Source: Sphingobium sp. SYK-6
GTDB lineage: Bacteria > Pseudomonadota > Alphaproteobacteria > Sphingomonadales > Sphingomonadaceae
DNA length: 64,000 nt
Direction: 5' to 3'
Assembly: GCF_000283515.1 (NCBI RefSeq)
Contig: NC_015976.1
Location: forward strand, 2,760,501 to 2,824,500
A program made the position numbers and the translations under genes. Positions 46,741-56,105 of the stretch are shown in pieces. The notes beneath the pieces were generated by a model. That model saw only the letters and a program-made list of their open reading frames with translations. It ran no database searches and was not told where the DNA came from. Positions within the stretch are counted from its first letter, which is position 1. Each line of letters starts with the position of its first letter.

Positions 46741-47970
46741 ATGCTGACCTACATCCAGATCAATGCCGCAAAACCGAGGGACAAGGCCTGGAACCTCTCC
46801 GATTCTCAAGGCCTCTACCTAATCATCCAGCCAAACGGCTCGAAGCTTTGGCGATTTCGATATCGCTTTCTTGACAGACAAAAGACCCTTCACCTCGGTG
46901 GCTGGCCGCAGATCAGCCTCGCTGATGCTCGGACGCGGCGAGACGACGCCAAGAAGCTGGTCGCCAACGGGATCGATCCGGCGCTGGAAAAGAAGCGCGC
47001 GCGGATCGCCGCCAAACATGCTGCGGCGAACACCTTTGAGGCTGTGGCCCAGGAATGGCTGGTGAAGTGCGAACGGGACGGCCTCGCGCCGGTGACGATC
47101 GAAAAGATCAGCTGGCTGCTCGACAAGGCCTACCCAATGATCGGCAACATCCCGATCGCCCAGATCACGCCCCATGAGGCGCTCGCCGTCCTGCGCAAGA
47201 TCGAGGCCACGGGCGCCTACGAGAGCGCCCGTCGCATGCGCAGCGTCCTCAGCCGGGTGTTCCGCTATGGCGTGGCGACGGTCCGTTGCGACAAGGACGT
47301 CGCCGCCGACCTTCGCGGCGCGATCGCGGTGCCGAAGGTGAAGCATTTCGCTGCCATCACCCGACCTTCCGAGGTCGGTACGCTGCTCCGAGCAATCGAT
47401 GGCTATACCGGGCACAAGGTGACGGTCATGGCCATGCGCCTGTCGCCGCATGTGCTGCTACGTCCCGGCGAACTCCGACAGGCCGAGTGGACCGACATCG
47501 ATTTCGACGAGGCTATCTGGTTCATTCCGGCCGAGCGGATGAAGATGCGACGCCCGCACCGCGTCCCGCTCTCGCGACAGGTGATCGAGATGCTCAAGGA
47601 GCTTCACGAGCACACGCATTGGTGGAAGTATCTGTTTCCGTGCCTCGGCAAGCCGCGCAAGGCGATGTCGGAGAATGCCGTCAATCAGGGCCTGCGCAAG
47701 CTTGGCTACACGACCGACCAGATGACCGCACACGGATTCCGGGCGATGGCAGCGACGCTGCTCAACGAAATGGGCGAGTGGAACCCCGACGCTATCGAAC
47801 GACAGCTCGCACATGTCGACACCAATCAGGTCCGGCGCGCCTATGCGCGCGGCGAGTATTGGGACGAGCGCGTGCGGATGATGCAGTACTGGTCCGACTA
47901 TCTCGATACGCTGCGGGACGGCGGGAAAGTGCTGTGGGGCAGCTTCGGCAAAGACGGAACTTCCGGCTGA
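46741..47970 (+). CDS. P4-type tyrosine site-specific integrase
   Basis: 409 residues from ATG 46741, giving the P4-family N-terminus MLTYIQINAAKPRDKAWNLS followed by the DUF4102 arm-binding domain (GGWPQISLADARTRRDDAKK). A core-binding domain lies about residues 100-180. Catalytic residues: Arg in LLRPGELRQAEW, His-x-x-Arg in HGFRAMAATLLNE, His in LAHVDTNQVRRAY and the Tyr nucleophile near ARGEYWDERVRMMQYWSDYL. It recombines the element into and, with a helper, out of the tRNA-Leu 3' end. It converges with the excisionase-like gene. Confidence 0.92.
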   Translation: MLTYIQINAAKPRDKAWNLSDSQGLYLIIQPNGSKLWRFRYRFLDRQKTLHLGGWPQISLADARTRRDDAKKLVANGIDPALEKKRARIAAKHAAANTFEAVAQEWLVKCERDGLAPVTIEKISWLLDKAYPMIGNIPIAQITPHEALAVLRKIEATGAYESARRMRSVLSRVFRYGVATVRCDKDVAADLRGAIAVPKVKHFAAITRPSEVGTLLRAIDGYTGHKVTVMAMRLSPHVLLRPGELRQAEWTDIDFDEAIWFIPAERMKMRRPHRVPLSRQVIEMLKELHEHTHWWKYLFPCLGKPRKAMSENAVNQGLRKLGYTTDQMTAHGFRAMAATLLNEMGEWNPDAIERQLAHVDTNQVRRAYARGEYWDERVRMMQYWSDYLDTLRDGGKVLWGSFGKDGTSG

Positions 47971-47981
47971 ATTTTCTTTCC

Positions 47982-48019
47982 GGCGCTGACACGGGGCAGC
48001 ATCGTCTCGTGTCAGCGCC
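47982..48019. terminator. 12-bp perfect inverted repeat between convergent integrase and HTH genes
   Basis: GGCGCTGACACG (47982-47993) pairs with CGTGTCAGCGCC (48008-48019) around a 14-base loop. It begins 12 bases after the integrase stop and about 50 bases past the HTH stop, so a bidirectional terminator is the simplest reading. There are no long T-runs; a DNA-protein site for excision is an alternative. Confidence 0.5.
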
Positions 48020-48066
48020 ACTGACCGCTTTGCCGGTCACTCCCGACATTGCGACCGCAGTATCGG

Positions 48067-48303
48067 TCATTCCCCGTGTTTCGTACCGCTGCCTGACGCG
48101 GACATGGCTGAAGCCTCGTTGCCCGTCAGGACCTTCAGGCTCCGATACTGGACGAGCGTCGCGCGCCCGACCTTCGTTGTTTCAAGGTCGCCGGACTGGA
48201 TGAGCTCGTAGATCCGGGATCGGCTGAGACCTGTAATCCGGACGGCCGTGGACACACGCACCGTCAGGGGCTCAATCTTCTTTTCCCATCCCCGCTCGAT
48301 CAT
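48067..48303 (-). CDS. Excisionase-like helix-turn-helix protein
   Basis: 78 residues. A winged-helix excisionase/AlpA-type motif is at residues 14-50: VRVSTAVRITGLSRSRIYEL followed by IQSGDLETTKVG. Such proteins are usually recombination directionality factors or activators of integrase. It is the last gene of the long minus-strand transfer operon, overlaps the DUF2274 stop (ATGA), and faces the integrase gene, which supports a role in excision control. Confidence 0.8.
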   Translation of the reverse strand: MIERGWEKKIEPLTVRVSTAVRITGLSRSRIYELIQSGDLETTKVGRATLVQYRSLKVLTGNEASAMSASGSGTKHGE

Positions 48304-48530
48304 TTCTGCCCCCTTAGCGCAGCGTCACGGGCCCTGAGAAATCCGCGATCGGTTTCAAGGAATGCCGCGAGCATCGCGGGAATGAGTTCGGTCAGCGGCT
48401 CGGGTGCGCCATAGGCTTGCTCATAGGCACGGGCATAAGCCTTGAGCGCCTGATGCAGCTCGGGTGAGAGCGTGATGCCGAGCTTGACCGGCGTCCGATC
48501 GGGAAGCTTTCCCAGTTTCAGGTCCGCCAT
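48300..48530 (-). CDS. DUF2274 family protein
   Basis: 76 residues beginning MADLKLGKLPDRTPVKLGIT, typical of DUF2274, a small family encoded directly after trbI in conjugative elements. AAGGAG lies 6 bases before ATG 48530, so this start is chosen over ATG 48548 inside trbI. LSPELHQALKAYARAYEQAY resembles a ribbon-helix-helix or relaxosome-type fold, so DNA binding is possible but unproven. Confidence 0.82.
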   Translation of the reverse strand: MADLKLGKLPDRTPVKLGITLSPELHQALKAYARAYEQAYGAPEPLTELIPAMLAAFLETDRGFLRARDAALRGQK

Positions 48531-48531
48531 G

Positions 48532-49740
48532 TCAGTCTCCTTGTTCATGCCAGGGCGCCAGGATCAGATCCTTGTGAACGACCAGGCGCACGGGCGCGCC
48601 GGGCCGGATCGTGATAGTCGGCTGGATGTTGAGATTGCGCTGGGTGATCCGGTCGCCGGCGCGCGATACTGTATCCTGTGTCGCCATGCGGAGCGCCTTC
48701 ACAAGATCGCTCTGACCGGAGAAGGCCAGCTCGGAACTGACGCCGAGCAAGGTCGACAGAGCGACGCCTTTCAATAGCTGCCAAGTGTGAAAATCCACCT
48801 TGTCCTGCAATCCGGCATAGCCGGAGGGATCGGTCGCCGGCACGTTGTCGATACGAAGCGAGCTGCCGTCTGGCAGCATGATCCGTTGCCAGACGACCAG
48901 CGCACGCTTCTGCCCGAAAGCCACCACGCTGTCATAGCTGCCGATTAGCCGCGCGCCCTGCGGCACGAGCAGAATACCGCCGGTGGCGCTGTCATAGACA
49001 TTCTCGGTCACCTGGGCGGTGACCAGCCCGGGCAGGTCAGATCTGATGCCCGTTATGAGGCTGGCCGCGATCACACTGCCGGCCGACAATGTGTAAGGCG
49101 ACGGGGCCGGGACGAGTGGGTGCGGATTCGTGTCACCGCGCGGATCGAGGCCGCTCACGAATTCGGCCTTGCGCCCCTGGGCGTTTGGATCGCGCTCGGG
49201 ATCGAGCGCGACCTTGCCATTGTCCGCCGAGGAGGCCGGCGCGGGGGCGGCCGGCACCGCAGGCAGGCTGTCGACTGTGCCGCTACCCTGCCGGCTCTGC
49301 ACCAGCACATCCGATTCCCGCGCAGCTTTCTGCTCGGCGATCCGGCGCTCGCTGTTGGCCGCGTCGATCTGCTGCGCCTGCTGATCTATCGGGCCGGCCA
49401 TCGCAGCCATGGCCTGCTGATGCTCGAGGATCGGCCTGCCGAGATCGCCCGGCAGCGGCGGACCCAGCCTTGGCACATCGCCATAGCTGGCCGGCGCTCC
49501 CCTCAGCGCATCGCTCGTCAGACGTGCATTCGGCTGCGACAATTCTTCCTGAGCATCGAGGTGCCGGAATATGCGCGGCTTCAGTGCCAGCCAGGCGACC
49601 GCAATAAGACTGGCGGAGCCGATCGCGGCGATGGCGATGATGATGCCGCGCCTGAACCGGATCGCGCGCGGCGGCCTGGCGCGCAAGACCAGCGTCTCTG
49701 GGTCGACCTTGGGCGCGGGCTGGAGGGCTGCTTCGCTCAT
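48532..49740 (-). CDS. trbI: Conjugal transfer protein TrbI (VirB10-like)
   Basis: 402 residues. One membrane helix near the N-terminus (IIIAIAAIGSASLIAVAWLA), then a Gln/Ala/Pro-rich periplasmic linker, then the VirB10 barrel domain: LSAGSVIAASLITGIRSDLP, VYDSATGGILLVPQGARLIG and GYAGLQDKVDFHTWQLLKGV. It spans the envelope and forms the T4SS core with TrbG. Its start overlaps the trbG stop by four bases. Confidence 0.94.
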   Translation of the reverse strand: MSEAALQPAPKVDPETLVLRARPPRAIRFRRGIIIAIAAIGSASLIAVAWLALKPRIFRHLDAQEELSQPNARLTSDALRGAPASYGDVPRLGPPLPGDLGRPILEHQQAMAAMAGPIDQQAQQIDAANSERRIAEQKAARESDVLVQSRQGSGTVDSLPAVPAAPAPASSADNGKVALDPERDPNAQGRKAEFVSGLDPRGDTNPHPLVPAPSPYTLSAGSVIAASLITGIRSDLPGLVTAQVTENVYDSATGGILLVPQGARLIGSYDSVVAFGQKRALVVWQRIMLPDGSSLRIDNVPATDPSGYAGLQDKVDFHTWQLLKGVALSTLLGVSSELAFSGQSDLVKALRMATQDTVSRAGDRITQRNLNIQPTITIRPGAPVRLVVHKDLILAPWHEQGD

Positions 49741-50690
49741 GATCCCCTCCGACGCCGGCCGTTGTCGCTCGCGCGGGCGATGCGGACGATCTGCTGATGC
49801 CTGAGCCCCAGCCGCAGCTCGGCCATGTCGAACAGGCGATCGACCACATAGAAACGGCCCTGGACGCGGTAGTTGACGAGGCTTGCCTCGCCTCTCGCAT
49901 CGACGAGGAACAACGGCGGCGCTTCGCCGGTGCCCAGGCTCGCCGGGAACTCGATGAAAGTCTGCCGCCCGTCGTCGAATGCGCGCAGCGGCCGCCAGGC
50001 CGGATTGTCGCCGGTGATCGCATAGCTGAAATTGAGCTGCTCGACCGCAAGCCCCGAGGCGACCGGCCGGGCGGCCGCAGCTTCGGCCTGCTGGCGCCGG
50101 ATCGCGATCAGCTCATCCTGCGGATAGGTCCAGGACAGCGCCGCCATCGCGGTCGTCGCGGTGCTTTCCATTTGCAGATGATAGGCGCGCCGGTCCGTAG
50201 TGATGATGAGGTTGGTCGACAGGCCGGCCGCGAACGGCTTGACGAGGATGTGTGCGCGTTTCGTGTCGCCGGTGCCGCTGCTCGTATCGCCGACCGTCCA
50301 GCGCGCGGTGTCTCCCGCGGCGATCGAGACGATCGTCTCCCCCGGCTGAAGCGCGATGTCGGACACGTGCTCGGGCGCCGCGAAGAGCCGGTAGAGCACG
50401 CCGTCGCTATAGGGGTAGATCTGGACGGCGTTGATGAAGGCGTGCGCGGCCGGTTCCTGCGTTGCCTGCGCGTTTGCCGCACGCACGCGCAGCTCGGCCG
50501 CCGATGGTCGCGCCCGCCGATGCTGGACAGGCGGTGTCGCTGCCACCGGCACCGGGGGAGCTGGCGGAATCGCTGTCGGGGCGGCAGGCGGCCTCGCTGC
50601 GGCAGCCTGCGGCTCGACCGTCGTCGGGGGCGTAGCTTGGGCATGGGCGGTGGCGGCCAGCACGGCCGTCGCGAGGATCGCATATTTCAT
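49737..50690 (-). CDS. trbG: Conjugal transfer protein TrbG (VirB9-like)
   Basis: 317 residues with a signal peptide (MKYAILATAVLAATAHAQA) and a Pro/Ala-rich stretch to about residue 80. The VirB9 domain follows: AVQIYPYSDGVLYRLFAAPE, HVSDIALQPGETIVSIAAGD and HILVKPFAAGLSTNLIITTD, with the C-terminal YRVQGRFYVVDRLFDMAELR. It makes the outer-membrane part of the T4SS core complex. ATGA overlaps on both sides link trbF, trbG and trbI. Confidence 0.94.
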   Translation of the reverse strand: MKYAILATAVLAATAHAQATPPTTVEPQAAAARPPAAPTAIPPAPPVPVAATPPVQHRRARPSAAELRVRAANAQATQEPAAHAFINAVQIYPYSDGVLYRLFAAPEHVSDIALQPGETIVSIAAGDTARWTVGDTSSGTGDTKRAHILVKPFAAGLSTNLIITTDRRAYHLQMESTATTAMAALSWTYPQDELIAIRRQQAEAAAARPVASGLAVEQLNFSYAITGDNPAWRPLRAFDDGRQTFIEFPASLGTGEAPPLFLVDARGEASLVNYRVQGRFYVVDRLFDMAELRLGLRHQQIVRIARASDNGRRRRGS

Positions 50691-51487
50691 GGACGGGTCT
50701 CCGGTTGGGGCTGCGCGGGAGCATCAGGGTTGGCGTCGAGCGGGGAGCCGAGTGGCAGATTGGCCGGAGGCCGCGGTGGTGCCGGGGCCGGCCGGTCGGC
50801 CGGCGTCTCAAGCTCGCGACTCCAGTCGATCGCATCGACATAGAGGCCGAGCGGATTCTTCCTCAGCGTGTCGGCTGTCTTCGGCGGCCTGACCGTCACG
50901 GTGAGGATGGCTGTCCAGCGCGACCTGCCTGCGAGCGCGCCGCGCTCCCAAGCCGTCTCGGTCCATTTCACCTGAAAGCTCGTGTCGGATGCGCGCACAA
51001 CGCTCGTCACCTGAACCGACACGGTCCTGTCGCCGAGACCCGCGAAGGGATTGGCCGAGCGGGCATACTCGCCGAGGAAGACGCTTCCACGCGTCGTCAC
51101 GAAATCATAGGCTGACAGCCAATTCTGGCGCATCAGCACGGGATCGAGCGAGCGACCGCGGACATCCGCGATGAAGCGGCTGAGGAACCAGGCGATCTGC
51201 GGATCAGTCGGCCGATATGTCGCATCCGCCGGACTGACAGCGCGGGGTTCTCCGAGCTGGTCCACCTCGACCACATAAGGGACAACGCGGCTCTGCATCG
51301 ACTGCCACAGCAGGCCGCCGGACAGCGCGGCAGCGAGGCCCAGCCCGCCGAATGCCATCAGCCGCCAGTTGCGGGCCTGGACGCGGGCTGAGCCAATCCT
51401 TTCGTCCCAGAGCTGGCCGGCACGCTGAAACGGTGTTTCCGGTTCGGGGGTTCGTCCATAACGCTGGACCGGACGCCTGAAGATCAT
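50687..51487 (-). CDS. trbF: Conjugal transfer protein TrbF (VirB8-like)
   Basis: 266 residues: MIFRRPVQRYGRTPEPETPF, one membrane helix (LMAFGGLGLAAALSGGLLWQ) and a periplasmic VirB8 domain (YVVEVDQLGEPRAVSPADAT, IAWFLSRFIADVRGRSLDPV, VQVTSVVRASDTSFQVKWTE). It helps T4SS assembly in the inner membrane. The tail (from about residue 225) is Pro-rich. Confidence 0.93.
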   Translation of the reverse strand: MIFRRPVQRYGRTPEPETPFQRAGQLWDERIGSARVQARNWRLMAFGGLGLAAALSGGLLWQSMQSRVVPYVVEVDQLGEPRAVSPADATYRPTDPQIAWFLSRFIADVRGRSLDPVLMRQNWLSAYDFVTTRGSVFLGEYARSANPFAGLGDRTVSVQVTSVVRASDTSFQVKWTETAWERGALAGRSRWTAILTVTVRPPKTADTLRKNPLGLYVDAIDWSRELETPADRPAPAPPRPPANLPLGSPLDANPDAPAQPQPETRP

Positions 51488-51492
51488 GAGGA

Positions 51493-52800
51493 TCAGTCCT
51501 CCCTTTGCTTGATGTCGGGGGTGGCGCCATGACCGCCGCGGTCGCCGGATTGCAGCGCATGGATCGCCATCTGACGGTGATGACGGGCGGCCTGCGTGGA
51601 CTGGAGCCGGCGTGCCCAGCCGGGGGGCCTATCGGATACCGGCCCGCCTGCGGTCGCGCCGGCTGACGCGGGCGCGGTGCTCCCCGTTGCCCAGGCCGCT
51701 TGCTGGCCCCGTTCGGCAGCGGCGCGAACGCCGAAAGCATTGTTCAGGCGCTGCGCCGCTGTACCGCGCGCGGCTGTGGCGAGGCCGCCCAGACCAGCAC
51801 CGACCGTGTTGGAGCCGGATGTTTCCTGGCCGAGCCTCCAAGCCGTGGACGCGGCTGATCCCATCGTAGTGCCGGCGCGGATCGCGCCAAGGCCCGCGCC
51901 CGCGAAACCCCGCGCCGCGGAGACACCGGCACCACCAGCGGCGGCGAATCCGCCTGCCGCCAGTGCTGTCGTGGCGATCGCCGATCCGGCACCGAGCTGT
52001 GGGGCGCCTGCGACCAGGCCGGACGCGATGCCGGGGCCGAAAATGCCAAGCCCGAACAGGGCGAGGCTCGCCAGCACGAGGCTCATCGCCTGCCCGATGT
52101 CGGGTTCCTGACCCTGCAGCGCGGTCGTGAACTGGGTGAAATAACTGGAGCCGATGCCGACGATGACGGCGAGCACCATCACCTTGATGCCGGAGCTGAC
52201 GACATTGCCAAGCACCCGTTCGGCGAGGAAGCTGGTGCGGTTCCAGAAGGCGAACGGCACGAGGATGAAGCCGGCCAGGCTGGTCAGCTTAAACTCGAGG
52301 ATCGTCACGAACATCTGCACCGCAAGGATGAAGAAGGCGAGGATGACGATGACCCAGGCGATCAGCAGGATCATGATCGTCAGGAAATTCTCGAAGAAGC
52401 CGGTGAAGGTGGTGAGCTTCGATGCCTGATCGAGCAGCGGCCAGGCTGCCGAAAATCCGATGCCGGCGAGACGGCCGGGTTTCAGGAGATCGTCCGCCGT
52501 CAGCGTGCCGCCGCCCGCCGTGAGCCCGGCCTGCGCGAACGAGCGGAAGATGATGTCGGCGAGCGTCGAGAAGCTGTTCAGGATGAACGCGAAGGCACCG
52601 ATATAGAGCACCTTGCGGATCAGGCGCCCCAGCACATTGTCTTCGCCGCCCAGCGCCCAGAACAGGCCAGCCAGGGTGATGTCGATCGCGATCAGCGTGC
52701 GGGCAAGGAAGCTGACATCCCCGCCGAGCACACCGAACCCGCTGTCGATGTAGCGGATGAACGCCTGCATGAAGCTGTCGATGACGTTGAGGTCGTTCAA
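51493..52800 (-). CDS. trbL: Conjugal transfer protein TrbL (VirB6-like)
   Basis: About 435 residues from a TTG at 52800 that stands eight bases after AGGA; it gives MNDLNVIDSFMQAFIRYIDS, the usual TrbL N-terminus. A GTG at 52860 would add 20 unlike residues. Five or six membrane helices fill residues 20-260, followed by an Ala/Gly-rich segment with repeated Gly and a polar, Arg-rich tail. It forms the inner-membrane channel part of the T4SS. Confidence 0.9.
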   Translation of the reverse strand: MNDLNVIDSFMQAFIRYIDSGFGVLGGDVSFLARTLIAIDITLAGLFWALGGEDNVLGRLIRKVLYIGAFAFILNSFSTLADIIFRSFAQAGLTAGGGTLTADDLLKPGRLAGIGFSAAWPLLDQASKLTTFTGFFENFLTIMILLIAWVIVILAFFILAVQMFVTILEFKLTSLAGFILVPFAFWNRTSFLAERVLGNVVSSGIKVMVLAVIVGIGSSYFTQFTTALQGQEPDIGQAMSLVLASLALFGLGIFGPGIASGLVAGAPQLGAGSAIATTALAAGGFAAAGGAGVSAARGFAGAGLGAIRAGTTMGSAASTAWRLGQETSGSNTVGAGLGGLATAARGTAAQRLNNAFGVRAAAERGQQAAWATGSTAPASAGATAGGPVSDRPPGWARRLQSTQAARHHRQMAIHALQSGDRGGHGATPDIKQRED

Positions 52801-52872
52801 ATTCGTTGTCCTGTTGAAGCGGGATGCCGCGGGACGTGCCTGGGGAGCTGAGGGCGACACGCCCCGCGGCGA

Positions 52873-52898
52873 CGGCGGCGGGAGGCGAACCGCCGCCG
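52873..52898. promoter_or_regulatory. GC hairpin in the trbJ-trbL gap
   Basis: CGGCGGCGG (52873-52881) and CCGCCGCCG (52890-52898) form a 9-bp stem with an 8-base loop, 17 bases past the trbJ stop. There is no T-run on the minus strand. It could stabilise the upstream mRNA segment or tune trbL expression. The gap 52801-52914 is where trbK usually lies, but no trbK-like frame is found. Confidence 0.45.
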
Positions 52899-52914
52899 CC
52901 TGATCCGGCGCAGC

Positions 52915-53658
52915 CTATTGGGGGGTGTAGGCGTTACCGGAACCGAGGAACCTGGCGGTTGCCGCCTGCCCGTCCGCCTTGGACTGCGCACGCTGCGCCT
53001 GCTCGATCGCCTGCGCGCGATATTGCGCGGCCATCAGGTTCTGAATCTGGAACTGCTGCTTGGCGGTGAGCGCCAGAAGCTGGTTGGTGGCCTGTTGCGC
53101 CTGAAGCGCGCCCTGTGCGCCCTGGCTGCGCGCGACGATGCCGGCGAGCGCCTGCGCGTCAGTCTGCACATTCTCGACAACCTGCGACTGGACCGTCATG
53201 GTCTGCTGGAATGCCGCCTTTGCCGTATCCATGCGGGCGCGGGCACTCTGCACCTGCTGGTTGGTGGTGAATGCCTGGTTCAAGCTGTCGGGGAAAAGCT
53301 GGTGGAACTGCTGGTCGAGATTGGCGACACGGAACTGGATGCCCTGCGCCTGTCCCATGAGCTGGTCGATCTGCTGGATTGTCTGGGTGATCGTCTGAAG
53401 CTCGGGAAAGCTGATCGTCGTCAGGTTTTTCGCCTGGTAGATGAGACTCTGCGCCTGGTTCTGCAGCATCTGGATCTGGTTGTTGATCTGCTGCAGCGTC
53501 CGGGCGGCCGTCAGGATATTCTGGCTATAGTTCGAGGGATCGAACACGGTCCATTGCGCCTGGGCAGGCGTGCTGGTGGTCACAGCGATGATGAGCGCGC
53601 CGGTCGCGCCGAGACCGAGCGCGGACGCGATCAGATATTCGCGTGGGACGATACGCAT
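52915..53658 (-). CDS. trbJ: Conjugal transfer protein TrbJ (VirB5-like)
   Basis: 247 residues with an N-terminal export signal (LIASALGLGATGALIIAVTT) and a long helical body rich in Gln: NILTAARTLQQINNQIQMLQ, QTITQTIQQIDQLMGQAQGI. VirB5-type proteins are minor pilus components. The start shares one base with the trbE stop (TAATG). Confidence 0.92.
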   Translation of the reverse strand: MRIVPREYLIASALGLGATGALIIAVTTSTPAQAQWTVFDPSNYSQNILTAARTLQQINNQIQMLQNQAQSLIYQAKNLTTISFPELQTITQTIQQIDQLMGQAQGIQFRVANLDQQFHQLFPDSLNQAFTTNQQVQSARARMDTAKAAFQQTMTVQSQVVENVQTDAQALAGIVARSQGAQGALQAQQATNQLLALTAKQQFQIQNLMAAQYRAQAIEQAQRAQSKADGQAATARFLGSGNAYTPQ

Positions 53659-56105
53659 TACAGGACTCCTTCTTTGGGGGCATGGGGGGCGGTAAAGTCA
53701 GCGAGCAGCTCAGCGGCCCAGTCGAGGCCAGTGGAAGCGAGGAAGTGGGTCGCGAACTGATCCGGCCCTTGCTCGGCCAGGATGCTGTCGATCCGCTCCT
53801 GCGTGGCGGGATCGGACGCACCGCACAGCGCCAGCGCAATCGGTCCCAATCCCAGCTCGAACAGCCGATTGCCCCGCGCCGATTGCAGATAATAGTGCCG
53901 CTTCGGCGTGGCGCGGGCGATCAGTTCGATCTGGCGGTCGTTGAGACCGAACCGCTCATAGGCGGCGCGCGCCTGCGGCTCGATCGCGCGATCATTGGGC
54001 AGCAGGATACGCTGCGGGCAACTCTCGATGATGGCCGGGGCAATGCTGCTTTCGGCCACGTCGGCGAGGCTCTGGCTGGCGAAGACGACACCGACATTCT
54101 TCTTTCTGAGCGTCTTCAGCCATTCGCGGATGCGCGCGGCGAACAGCGGATGGTCGAGGAACTTCCAGGCCTCGTCGAGGATGAGCAGCGTTGGCCGTCC
54201 GTCGAACCGCTCCTCCAGGCGGTGGAAGAGATAGGTCAGCACCGGCGCCACCGCGCCCGTGCTGTTCATCAACGTCTCGGTCTCGAAGCACTGCATATCG
54301 GCAAGCGCGAGCCGGCTTTCCGCCGCATCGAGCAGCCGTCCATAAGGGCCTTCGAGCGTATAGCTGGCGATCGCGGACCGGAGCGCATTGGACTGAAGCA
54401 GGAGGGCCAGGCCGGTGATTGTCCGTTCATCGGGCGGGGCCGACGCCAGGCTGCCAAGTGCCGACCAGACCGCTTCCTTGATGGCCGGATCGACCACAAC
54501 CTTTTGCTGGTCGAGCAAAGCCACGATCCATTCGGACGCCCAGGCCCGTTCCGCCATGTCGTCGATCGCGCGCAGTGGCTGGAAGGCCAGACCGCCCTCG
54601 TCGTCGCCGGACCCGAGCGCGTGGTGAGCGCCACCGCATGCCAGCGTCGCAGCGCGGGCCGAACGCCCCATGTCGAAGATATAGATCTGGCTCGCTGCAT
54701 AGCGCCGGAACTGGAGCGCGATCAGCGCCAGAAGAACCGACTTGCCGGCGCCCGTCGGCCCAACGACCATCATGTGACCGACGTCGCCGACATGGGTCGA
54801 GAGCCGGAACGGGGTCGAGCCAGCGGTCTGCGCCACGAGCAGTGGCGGCCCGTCGAGATGAGCATTGCGCGCCGGTCCCGCCCATACCGACGAGAGCGGC
54901 ATGAGATGGGCCAGGTTCAGCGTGTGGACGATGGGCTGGCGGACATTGGCATAGGTCTGGCCGGGGAGCGACGACAGCCATGCCTCGACCGCGTTCACAC
55001 CCTCGCGGATCGTGGTGAAGCCCAGCCCGTTGATGATCCGCTCGACGTTGCGGACCTTGTCCTCCACGCGCACGCGATCCTCATCCGCCACGGTGATCGT
55101 GGCGGTGAGATAGCCGAACGCGACATGATCGCCGCCCAAAGCCTGCAGCGCGAGATCGGCATCGATCACCTTGTTGTCGGCATCGCTGTCGAGGAGCTGC
55201 GCCGGCTGGTTATACATCACCTCGCGCAGCAGCGCGGTGATCGACTTGCGCTTGTTGAACCATTGCCGCCGGAGCCTGGTCAGCACCCTGGTCGCATCGG
55301 CCTTGTCGAGACTGATGAAGCGCGTCACCCAGCGATAGGGAAAAGCGGCCTCATTGAGCGCGTCGAGAATGCCCGGCCGGCTCATATTCGGGAAGCCGGT
55401 GACGGTCAGGGTGCGGATATGACTGAGCCCCAGCATCGGCTCGAGGCCACCGATGAGCGGCGTGTCGGCCAACAGTCCATCCAGATAGATGGGCGTATCG
55501 GGCATCGCGATCGGATGCGGCCGCTCCGATATGGCGCCATGCAGATAGGTCAGCGTTTCAGCCGAGGAGAGCGCGCGCATCTCGGGCATGAAGGCGCCGA
55601 ACAGGTCGAGCGCGCGATCGGTTTCGGCGACGAAAGATGCGAGCACGCTGCGCCAGTCGCGGCCTTCATGGGCATCGGGACGCTCCACAAGCGACCGGCC
55701 GGCGGCGTCGCTGCTATCGGCGGGCGGCAGCCAGACCAGCGTCAGATGGAAGCGGCTCTCATAATGCTCGCCTTCGCCTTCGAATCCAGCGCGCCGTTCC
55801 TCATCGAGCAGCCAGGACGCCGCATCGGGAAAGGCGCTATCGGGATAGCCTTGGCTCTCGCGCCGTTCCGCCTCGAAGAACAGCGCCCACCCGGTCCCGA
55901 AGCGTTTGAGGACATTGTTGGCCCGCGCGCAGGCCGAGATCAGCTCCGCTTCGGTCGCGCTTCCGAGGTCGGGGCCGCGAAACGCCAGGGTGCGCTGGAA
56001 GCTGCCATCCTTGTTCAGAACGACGCCGTCCGCGACCAGCCCCGCCCAGGGCAGATGGTCGGCCAGACGGTCGGCGCGGTGGCGATATTCGCGCAGGTTC
56101 AGCAT
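53658..56105 (-). CDS. trbE: Conjugal transfer ATPase TrbE (VirB4-like)
   Basis: 815 residues beginning MLNLREYRHRADRLADHLPW. The Walker A motif is VVGPTGAGKSVLLALIALQ and the Walker B is PTLLILDEAWKFLDHP; VGVVFASQSLADVAES follows. It powers pilus assembly and substrate transfer at the inner membrane. Its start overlaps the trbD stop by seven bases. Confidence 0.95.
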   Translation of the reverse strand: MLNLREYRHRADRLADHLPWAGLVADGVVLNKDGSFQRTLAFRGPDLGSATEAELISACARANNVLKRFGTGWALFFEAERRESQGYPDSAFPDAASWLLDEERRAGFEGEGEHYESRFHLTLVWLPPADSSDAAGRSLVERPDAHEGRDWRSVLASFVAETDRALDLFGAFMPEMRALSSAETLTYLHGAISERPHPIAMPDTPIYLDGLLADTPLIGGLEPMLGLSHIRTLTVTGFPNMSRPGILDALNEAAFPYRWVTRFISLDKADATRVLTRLRRQWFNKRKSITALLREVMYNQPAQLLDSDADNKVIDADLALQALGGDHVAFGYLTATITVADEDRVRVEDKVRNVERIINGLGFTTIREGVNAVEAWLSSLPGQTYANVRQPIVHTLNLAHLMPLSSVWAGPARNAHLDGPPLLVAQTAGSTPFRLSTHVGDVGHMMVVGPTGAGKSVLLALIALQFRRYAASQIYIFDMGRSARAATLACGGAHHALGSGDDEGGLAFQPLRAIDDMAERAWASEWIVALLDQQKVVVDPAIKEAVWSALGSLASAPPDERTITGLALLLQSNALRSAIASYTLEGPYGRLLDAAESRLALADMQCFETETLMNSTGAVAPVLTYLFHRLEERFDGRPTLLILDEAWKFLDHPLFAARIREWLKTLRKKNVGVVFASQSLADVAESSIAPAIIESCPQRILLPNDRAIEPQARAAYERFGLNDRQIELIARATPKRHYYLQSARGNRLFELGLGPIALALCGASDPATQERIDSILAEQGPDQFATHFLASTGLDWAAELLADFTAPHAPKEGVL

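Noticed and set aside
52797..52991. Possible small trbK-like gene between trbJ and trbL
   Set aside because: The only frame overlaps the trbJ end, is Arg-rich and has no lipoprotein signal.
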